Source: Chryseobacterium sp. W4I1 (GTDB taxonomy: Bacteria > Bacteroidota > Bacteroidia > Flavobacteriales > Weeksellaceae). Taken from it: a DNA stretch of 64,000 nucleotides. Made by a program: the position numbers and the translations under genes. Under the pieces are notes generated by a model. That model was given only the letters and a program-made list of their open reading frames with translations, had not been told where the DNA came from and searched no databases. Of this stretch, positions 59,001-64,000 are shown piece after piece; position 1 is the first letter of the stretch; every line of letters begins with the position of its first letter. The stretch spans positions 3,639,001 through 3,703,000 of the forward strand of contig NZ_JAUSXQ010000001.1 of the NCBI RefSeq assembly GCF_030816115.1, read 5' to 3'.

Positions 59001-59288
59001 ATGAAAAAAGTAATTTTAAGTATGATCGCAGGTGCTGCATTCATGGTTTCATGCGGACCGAAGAGTGTGGCTGTAACAGGACCAAAATATACAACAGCTG
59101 AAAAACTAACTCAAGGTAAAACTGTTTTTGAAAACTCATGTTCAAGATGCCACAAGCTTCCAGATCCAGCAAAGCATGACGACCAGGGATGGATTAAAAC
59201 TTTAAGCAGAATGGCTCCGAAAGCTAAACTAAGTGATGAACAGCATCAGATGGTGTATGATTATCTGATCTCTGTGAATAAGAAGTAG
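59001..59288 (+). CDS. Small cytochrome c lipoprotein (second of tandem pair)
   Basis: This 95-residue protein has a lipoprotein signal with VSCGPKS and the haem motif CSRCHKLPDP. SRMAPKAKLSDEQHQMVYDYLISVNKK is almost the same as the end of the previous protein. The gap between the two genes is 21 nt. Confidence 0.85.
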   Translation: MKKVILSMIAGAAFMVSCGPKSVAVTGPKYTTAEKLTQGKTVFENSCSRCHKLPDPAKHDDQGWIKTLSRMAPKAKLSDEQHQMVYDYLISVNKK

Positions 59289-59403
59289 ACGAGTTTCTGG
59301 ATTAGAGGGTTTTAGCGTTTGAGAGTCTGAGTGTATTAGCTTGCAACGTTCGTGACTTATAAATCATAACTTGCTAGCATCTTTTCTGCTCAGGAAGCTA
59401 TTT

Positions 59404-60396
59404 TCATTTTAAATTTATTCCTAAGCCGGGATTTCCGGACAGGATCACTTTGCCGTTTTCTACGAAATTTCCGGTGGCATAATCATTGGAGATGAGGTTG
59501 GCTCCGTCCAGGTCCGCAAAATCAACAAGTCCTGCCAGTTCACAGGCTGCAGAGATTCCAACAGTAGATTCTGTCATGCAGCCGATCATGATTTTATAAC
59601 CTAATATTTTTGCTTTCCTGATCATTTCCAAAGCCGGAGTAAGGCCACCACACTTCATCAGTTTGATATTGACGCTTTTATAATAAGGCAAAAGTTTTTC
59701 AAGTGACTCCAGGTTCTGGCAATCTTCATCCGCCATCCAATTGGCAAAACTTTCTTTACGGAGTATTTTGTAGTCTCCAGCCGGTCTTGGCTGTTCCAGA
59801 TAGGAAAAGTAGTGAATGTCTTTATTTTCCTGCAACCACAGACAGTCATTATCCGTAAAGCTCGCGTTGGAATCCAGGGCGATATTCCGCTTTAAATGCA
59901 AAAGTTTTTCAATGCTATCTTTATGCAGTCCTTTACATTTTACTTTGAACCTGTTCCAGCCGCTTTTCTCTATTTTCCTTATTTGTTCATCAATACTTCC
60001 TATGGAAATAGTTATGGAGCTTTCTGCCAGATACTCAGAATGAATGTCATTTAACTCGATAAAGCTTTTATTTTCCAGCTTTCCAAACAGATCCCAATAA
60101 GCACAGTCTAAAGCAGAAATAAGAAACGGATGCAGATCCAAATCTGAAAGGAAGCGGAAAAATTCTGTCGGATGAGTTATTTTCTGCTTTTGAAGTAACG
60201 GTCGGATTTGTTTTAATTTAATCATAAAACGCTGCAGATCGATCTGATAATAGTCTATAGCAACACATTCACCAAAACCTTTACAGTTCAGATAAGATAA
60301 TTCTATTAACATAGCCTCCCTTCTATCATAATTCCCATAAGCGATGGAGAAGGTTTCTTTTAATTGAAGTGTTTTTAGTTCAAAGTGCAGTTCCAT
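59404..60396 (-). CDS. Enolase-superfamily dipeptide epimerase
   Basis: This 330-residue protein has the muconate-lactonising-enzyme subgroup pattern. A KxK pair in FKVKCKG supplies one catalytic base, metal ligands lie in LDSNASF, EQPRP and DEDCQN, and the second Lys is in NIKLMKCGGL. This fits L-Ala-D/L-Glu epimerase, which recycles murein peptides. An o-succinylbenzoate synthase (menaquinone) assignment is less likely but not excluded. Confidence 0.8.
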   Translation of the reverse strand: MELHFELKTLQLKETFSIAYGNYDRREAMLIELSYLNCKGFGECVAIDYYQIDLQRFMIKLKQIRPLLQKQKITHPTEFFRFLSDLDLHPFLISALDCAYWDLFGKLENKSFIELNDIHSEYLAESSITISIGSIDEQIRKIEKSGWNRFKVKCKGLHKDSIEKLLHLKRNIALDSNASFTDNDCLWLQENKDIHYFSYLEQPRPAGDYKILRKESFANWMADEDCQNLESLEKLLPYYKSVNIKLMKCGGLTPALEMIRKAKILGYKIMIGCMTESTVGISAACELAGLVDFADLDGANLISNDYATGNFVENGKVILSGNPGLGINLK

Positions 60397-60483
60397 CTAT
60401 TAAAGCTACAAAAAAAGGACCTTAAAAAGATCCTTATGTATTGATTCAGCTATAATGATAGCTTTTGTTTAAAGTATAGAGAC

Positions 60484-60981
60484 TTATTTTTTCTTTTTTG
60501 GCTTTTCCATTTTACTTTTAACGAATTTGATTCTGCTTTTCAAATAATCAGCCATAGCTTGATTGTAGCTATACTTTTTTGCCTCCTTCAAAGGTTCCAA
60601 AGCTTCTTTAAATTCACATCTGATCTCAAAAAGGAGTGATTTCTGGATTAATATCCTGGCTTTGTCTATCCCTTTGATCTTTAAAGCATAGCTTATCAGT
60701 TTTTCAGCTTCATCCAGATCTTCATTATCCAACAAACATTTAATATAATATGGTGGTGTATTGAGATTAGTCACATTGCACTGCATAGCTTCTTCAAAAT
60801 AGTCTTTAGCTTTTTCATAATCGGTAAGCATCTCGCTGTATATTCTTCCCATCAGACATAAACTGTCTGCATCTTCAGGGTCATAAGACAAAGCATAATT
60901 CAATGCTTCCAGACAATCCGGAAGGCTATATGGATAATTGTCCAGTGCTTCAAAATAATATTTACTTTTAGTTAAGGTCAT
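60484..60981 (-). CDS. TPR protein coupled to prfH
   Basis: This 165-residue protein has tetratricopeptide repeats, for example DSLCLMGRIYSEMLTDYEKAKDYFEEAM and ALEPLKEAKKYSYNQAMADYL, and a Lys-rich tail (MEKPKKKK) that could bind RNA or the ribosome. Its start overlaps prfH by 14 nt, so it is probably translationally coupled. A part in the RNA-repair system is inferred from position. Confidence 0.78.
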   Translation of the reverse strand: MTLTKSKYYFEALDNYPYSLPDCLEALNYALSYDPEDADSLCLMGRIYSEMLTDYEKAKDYFEEAMQCNVTNLNTPPYYIKCLLDNEDLDEAEKLISYALKIKGIDKARILIQKSLLFEIRCEFKEALEPLKEAKKYSYNQAMADYLKSRIKFVKSKMEKPKKKK

Positions 60982-61666
60982 GTCTTTCGTCTTTTAATTC
61001 TTTTTTCAGGGTATTTCTCTGCTTTTTAAACGATTTATCCTGATGATTCTTTTTAAAATCTGTTCCGGAAAATGTACGGACCGGATTTCCTCTCTGCACC
61101 TGCAGGTGATTGTTCCAGGTGTCCTGCATTCTTTTTTCAAGCTGTTTAATATAGATGCCGGTGACTTTTTCTTTTAGCCGCATAATGGCCAGTTTTTTAT
61201 TCTCCAATTGCGATCGGGAATCCTGTGCAAAAACACTTTCTCCAGTGGGCATATGAACTGCCCGAACAGCCGTATTTACTTTATTCACATTCTGTCCGCC
61301 GCTTCCCTGGCTTCTTGTGGTCTGAAACTGAATATCTTTTTCATTGAAATCGATTTTATCCAATTCTTCCAGCTCGAAGACACCAATAAACCAGTTGCTC
61401 CTTTTATGAAGTTTTCTGAATGTGCTTTTCCCTGTCCAACAAATGCTTCCTAACCATGTTTTTAAAAATATATTTAATTCTTTTGCTTTTAAAAGGATGG
61501 TCACAGATTTTAAGGTAAGATTTTCATCACCATTCTCCCGGTGAATAATCTCGTACCCTATTTTATTATTTTTGACTTCCTCAAGGAAGACCTTCAGTAC
61601 TTTAGCAGTAACCCACTGGCATTCTAAATGCCCTCTTCCCGAGGTAATCTGTATGAGTTTTTCCAT
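60968..61666 (-). CDS. prfH: Peptide chain release factor H (PrfH)
   Basis: This 232-residue protein is a release factor lacking the stop-codon-reading domain. The catalytic GGQ is in RSQGSGGQNVNKVNTAVRAVH, and the N-terminal block SICWTGKSTFRKLHKRSNWFIGVF is the PrfH-specific pattern. A Lys-rich C-terminus follows. PrfH frees nascent peptides from ribosomes damaged in the decoding centre and pairs with an RtcB ligase that repairs the RNA. The rtcB gene is two genes upstream. The start is 1 nt after the nucleotidyltransferase stop. Confidence 0.92.
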   Translation of the reverse strand: MEKLIQITSGRGHLECQWVTAKVLKVFLEEVKNNKIGYEIIHRENGDENLTLKSVTILLKAKELNIFLKTWLGSICWTGKSTFRKLHKRSNWFIGVFELEELDKIDFNEKDIQFQTTRSQGSGGQNVNKVNTAVRAVHMPTGESVFAQDSRSQLENKKLAIMRLKEKVTGIYIKQLEKRMQDTWNNHLQVQRGNPVRTFSGTDFKKNHQDKSFKKQRNTLKKELKDERHDLN

Positions 61667-61667
61667 T

Positions 61668-62219
61668 TTAATTTAATTTAGGTATTTCACTTAATTGTGG
61701 ATGACCAACAGGGTCGATCCCTATCCGCAGTAATTCTTTAGCAGCCATTACTGCCCAGCATTTGTCGCTGGAATGGATGTTTCTGTAAAACGTCAGTAAA
61801 ACATCTGGCTTAACCATTGTAAAACCATCAATTTGAATAGTTTCAAGATCATTCCTTTCAAAAAAGTCAATAGTAATCCTATGAGACTTTCCGTTGTCCA
61901 ACTCCATTGTTTTTTCATACCTGCGGAAATTTTCGTCACTCTGCAGATGATCATAACGGGTCCAGACTTTCTGAAACCCTTCTTTCTGGAGGATTATGAC
62001 AGTTTCCGCCGCGTTTTCTTTCTTTACAAAAACATCGATATCCTTATGGTCATGAGCATGCTTGTATTCTGTATGTCCTTTTTCTGACATAAAATGCCAG
62101 GCCCAACCACCTGATATGATGACTTTATCTTTTAATTTATTTAAAATTTCAAGTCCGTGGCGGATTTTAAATTCCGGCCAGACTTCTCCGTATCTTTTTA
62201 TATTATGAGGTGCTCCCAT
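61668..62219 (-). CDS. Nucleotidyltransferase-like protein in the rtcB-prfH operon
   Basis: This 183-residue protein has the minimal nucleotidyltransferase core: the GGWAWHF helix start, then DIDVFV with the two-Asp metal site about 20 residues later, and a third acidic residue likely in ITIDFFERND. The pattern resembles aminoglycoside/tRNA-type NTases and NTase toxins. The C-terminus (KCWAVMAAKELLRIGIDPVGHPQL) is helical. It lies between rtcB and prfH with a 1-nt gap to prfH. I do not know an established role for such a gene here; it could modify RNA ends or a protein. Confidence 0.75.
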   Translation of the reverse strand: MGAPHNIKRYGEVWPEFKIRHGLEILNKLKDKVIISGGWAWHFMSEKGHTEYKHAHDHKDIDVFVKKENAAETVIILQKEGFQKVWTRYDHLQSDENFRRYEKTMELDNGKSHRITIDFFERNDLETIQIDGFTMVKPDVLLTFYRNIHSSDKCWAVMAAKELLRIGIDPVGHPQLSEIPKLN

Positions 62220-62300
62220 TTTTTGTTTTTTTTTTACAGTTACCAGTTTCCGGTCGCCAGTTGTTATTTCAACTGAAAACTGAAAACCTGCAACTAAAAT
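62220..62300 (-). repeat. Repeat-like gap between rtcB and nucleotidyltransferase gene
   Basis: The 81-nt gap is full of related words (CAGTTACCAGTTTCC, AACTGAAAACTGAAAACC, CGCCAGTTG). It resembles intergenic repeat debris rather than a promoter, but an internal promoter is not excluded. Confidence 0.4.
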
Positions 62301-63692
62301 TTATTTATCCATTCTCACAATTCTGGGTTGGAATGTTCCAAGGATATCCACTAAATCACTCTGTGCATTCATGACTTCATGAATGTCTTTGTAAGCCATT
62401 GGTGCTTCTTCTGTATTACCACCTATTAAAGTGACTTTCTTCAGCTTGAGTTCTTTTTTGATATCATTCTGAGTGAAAAGACTTCTGCATTCACCTCTTG
62501 AATGCGCTCTTCCTGCTCCATGGGACGCTGAATTTAAGGCATCCGGATTACCCTTTCCACGAACGATAAAACCTTTTGCCGTCATGGATCCGGGAATCAT
62601 TCCCAGTTCATTTTCATGAGCTGGTGTAGCCCCTTTTCTATGGACAATCACTTCTTTTCCGTTGTGAATTTCTTTCCAAGCAAAATTGTGATGATTTTCG
62701 ATTCTCGCCCTGACTCTTCCTCCAACAGCTTTTACAAGCCTTCTGTGAATATCATCGTGACAGGCAGAGGCATAATCTCCGGCAAGGTTCATTGCGGTCC
62801 AGTATTCCAAGCCGAGATGAGTACTCAGATCCAGCCATGCAAACTGCTGCGCTTCTTTTGGTAAAGGACATTGATCCGCTGCTGCTCTTGAATAATATTG
62901 GGCAATCTCTGCTCCCAATCCTCTGGATCCGCTGTGAGAAAGGATTCCCAGGTATTTTCCTTTGGGCAATCCAACCTGATCTTCCTCTTCTGTGATCTCT
63001 ACTTCCCCAAATTCTACGAAATGATTTCCGCCACCAGAGGAGCCCATCTGCCTGATGGCTTTTCCTTTTAATCTTCTCAAAATCGGGATCATATCGAACG
63101 TATCTCTTTCAAAAATCTCATGATCTATATGAGATTTATGCGTTTCGTACATCCCGAATTTGGTGTGTTCTGCAAGGGCTTTTTCATATTTGTCTCTTGC
63201 TCCGTCAAGATATGAAACGGGGATATCCAAAATACTAAGGCTCATTCTACAGCCTATATCCATCCCTACTCCGTAAGGAATTACGGCATTTTCTACAGCC
63301 AGAACTCCGCCTATCGGAAGTCCATAACCGCTGTGTGCATCAGGCATTAAGGCTCCCTGCATTGAAATCGGCAGTTTTAAGGCTGTATACAGCTGGTTTT
63401 TTGCTTCTTCAGAGATGTTGTTTCCAAAGATCTGGAATGAAGCACGTTGGCTATTGAGCATTCTTTTTTCTGTTTTTCTGGATGAAAGCAGAGATTCTGC
63501 AATCTGCCCGAAAGTCAAATCTTTTTCAAAGTTCTCCGGATTGAGGAGGATATCTTTTAAAATAGATTTTACGTGATGTATATTCTTTGTCGCAAAATTT
63601 CTTTTCATGACCTCCAAAGCCACGTTGACGCTTTGATTATTCGGATATCCTATTTTTAATATATCTTTTCCTTTTAATTTTAAATTTCCCAT
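62301..63692 (-). CDS. rtcB: RtcB-family RNA ligase
   Basis: I chose the ATG at 63692 (MGNLKLKGKDILKIG), since this is the normal start of the family; an ATG at 63710 lies at the edge of a hairpin. The protein has about 463 residues. Metal- and guanylate-binding residues are present: GVGMDIGCRM, GGGNHFVEF, LSHSGSRGLG, NHHNFAW, and the guanylated His in SASHGAGRAHSR. It joins 2',3'-cyclic phosphate and 5'-OH RNA ends using GTP. Together with PrfH it belongs to the ribosome-repair subgroup. Confidence 0.94.
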   Translation of the reverse strand: MGNLKLKGKDILKIGYPNNQSVNVALEVMKRNFATKNIHHVKSILKDILLNPENFEKDLTFGQIAESLLSSRKTEKRMLNSQRASFQIFGNNISEEAKNQLYTALKLPISMQGALMPDAHSGYGLPIGGVLAVENAVIPYGVGMDIGCRMSLSILDIPVSYLDGARDKYEKALAEHTKFGMYETHKSHIDHEIFERDTFDMIPILRRLKGKAIRQMGSSGGGNHFVEFGEVEITEEEDQVGLPKGKYLGILSHSGSRGLGAEIAQYYSRAAADQCPLPKEAQQFAWLDLSTHLGLEYWTAMNLAGDYASACHDDIHRRLVKAVGGRVRARIENHHNFAWKEIHNGKEVIVHRKGATPAHENELGMIPGSMTAKGFIVRGKGNPDALNSASHGAGRAHSRGECRSLFTQNDIKKELKLKKVTLIGGNTEEAPMAYKDIHEVMNAQSDLVDILGTFQPRIVRMDK

Positions 63693-63710
63693 TGTTTTTA
63701 TTTTAAACAT

Positions 63711-63751
63711 GACATGTCAGTCACAGGATCAATTTTTGATCTGTGCATGTC
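63711..63751. promoter_or_regulatory. 41-nt nested inverted repeat before rtcB
   Basis: The two ends are GACATG / CATGTC, an inner stem pairs CACAG with CTGTG, and ATCAA with TTGAT around an AAA loop. About 16 bp pair, with a 5-nt bulge and a 1-nt bulge. It lies just upstream of the rtcB start codons and may be an operator or a 5'-UTR structure. On the plus strand a T-run follows, so it could also be a terminator-like hairpin on that strand. Confidence 0.5.
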
Positions 63752-63758
63752 TTTTTTT

Positions 63759-63780
63759 ATCAACTAAAATAATAGTTGAG
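63759..63780. promoter_or_regulatory. Second dyad TCAACTA/TAGTTGA upstream of rtcB
   Basis: TCAACTA and TAGTTGA pair perfectly around AAATAA, about 8 nt beyond the larger repeat. A 12-bp palindrome TATTGCGCAATA follows at 63873-63884. These may be protein-binding sites of the rtcB promoter region. Confidence 0.35.
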
Positions 63781-63885
63781 CTATTTGTAATAATGAACAC
63801 GTTGATTCATAAAGATTCAATGATTGTGTCCTTTTTGATATTGAAAAAATTCCGGGGAAACTGGAGTTTACATATTGCGCAATAA

Positions 63886-63916
63886 AAAACCCGAAATCTT
63901 TACGACTTCGGGTTTT
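63886..63916 (-). terminator. Terminator after the gene entering from the right
   Basis: AAAACCCGAA and TTCGGGTTTT pair. The hairpin lies 17 nt after the stop codon of the partial minus-strand gene. Confidence 0.85.
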
Positions 63917-63933
63917 GATATTTCGTTATACTA

Positions 63934-64000
63934 TTATTCTAAGAATGTACCAAACCACGAAGCCTTACCACCATAAGTGGTACTCCAGCTGAAGAATTTT
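63934..64000 (-). CDS. C-terminus of an unknown leftward gene
   Basis: Only the last 21 residues are in the window: KFFSWSTTYGGKASWFGTFLE, with TAA at 63934-63936 and a proper terminator behind it. It is Trp/Gly/Thr-rich, like the end of a secreted protein. The family cannot be told. Confidence 0.6.
   Translation of the reverse strand, partial: KFFSWSTTYGGKASWFGTFLE

Overview
The window is a chromosomal stretch of a Flavobacteriales bacterium, most probably Chryseobacterium or a close Weeksellaceae relative. The sequence is AT-rich. It has a fused ccoN/ccoO cbb3 oxidase gene, TonB receptors with short Flavobacteriia-type signal peptides, DUF4251 and DUF4349 proteins, a small GG-leader 'bacteriocin-like' peptide, and promoters of the Bacteroidota type (TTTG ... 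TAnnTTTG). I see no rRNA, tRNA, insertion sequence, phage or CRISPR array. The genus name is an inference from gene content, not from a search.

Layout. 1-4.4 kb: two divergent TonB-dependent receptor genes; the leftward one runs off the window and is preceded by a compact S-box (SAM-I)-like RNA element and a 26-codon Cys-containing leader ORF. 4.4-10.6 kb: leftward thiamine operon thiS-thiC-tenI/thiE2-thiE-thiG-thiH-thiF under a TPP riboswitch, with no thiD. 10.6-12.5 kb: panB, a small membrane protein and an RluA-type pseudouridine synthase. 12.5-22.3 kb: a Crp/Fnr regulator divergent from the cbb3 oxidase cluster ccoI-ccoS-ccoNO-ccoQ-ccoP-ccoG-fixH-safE. 22.3-26.7 kb: four exported proteins of unknown function, two of them paralogous lipoproteins. 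26.7-32.4 kb: serS and a small surface-polysaccharide set (flippase, glycosyltransferase, methyltransferase). 32.5-38 kb: a two-gene Fe-S electron-transfer module, an MlaD protein and a PpiD/SurA-type foldase. 38-47.6 kb: lon, an AI-2E family transporter, the GG-leader peptide, DoxX, an acyl-CoA dehydrogenase, DUF4349 and TraB proteins, and an ECF sigma factor with two small membrane proteins. 47.8-55.7 kb: pgi (frameshifted in this sequence), a methyltransferase, folD, queE, a WcaJ-type sugar transferase, and mlaE-mlaF with a small outer-membrane barrel. 55.7-60.4 kb: an M48 protease, DUF4251 protein, meaB, tandem cytochrome c lipoproteins and a dipeptide epimerase. 60.5-63.7 kb: a leftward operon rtcB - nucleotidyltransferase - prfH - TPR protein. 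The last bases are the C-terminus of another leftward gene.

How the parts work together. The thiamine operon makes the thiazole and the HMP pyrimidine and joins them, with TPP feedback through the riboswitch; HMP-P kinase must come from elsewhere. The cco cluster holds the assembly (Cu ATPase, CcoS, CcoG, FixH, SafE) and structural (NO, Q, P) genes of a high-affinity oxidase, with a Crp/Fnr regulator next to it and TGA-N6-TCA dyads in both control regions. MlaD and MlaE/MlaF lie in separate places but belong to one lipid-transport system.

The most interesting locus is the RNA-repair and ribosome-rescue operon. It pairs an RtcB ligase with a PrfH release factor and adds a nucleotidyltransferase-like protein and a translationally coupled TPR protein, behind a 41-nt imperfect inverted repeat. 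The compact S-box-like element with its leader ORF, the Cys-rich GG-leader peptide and the pgi frameshift also deserve a second look.
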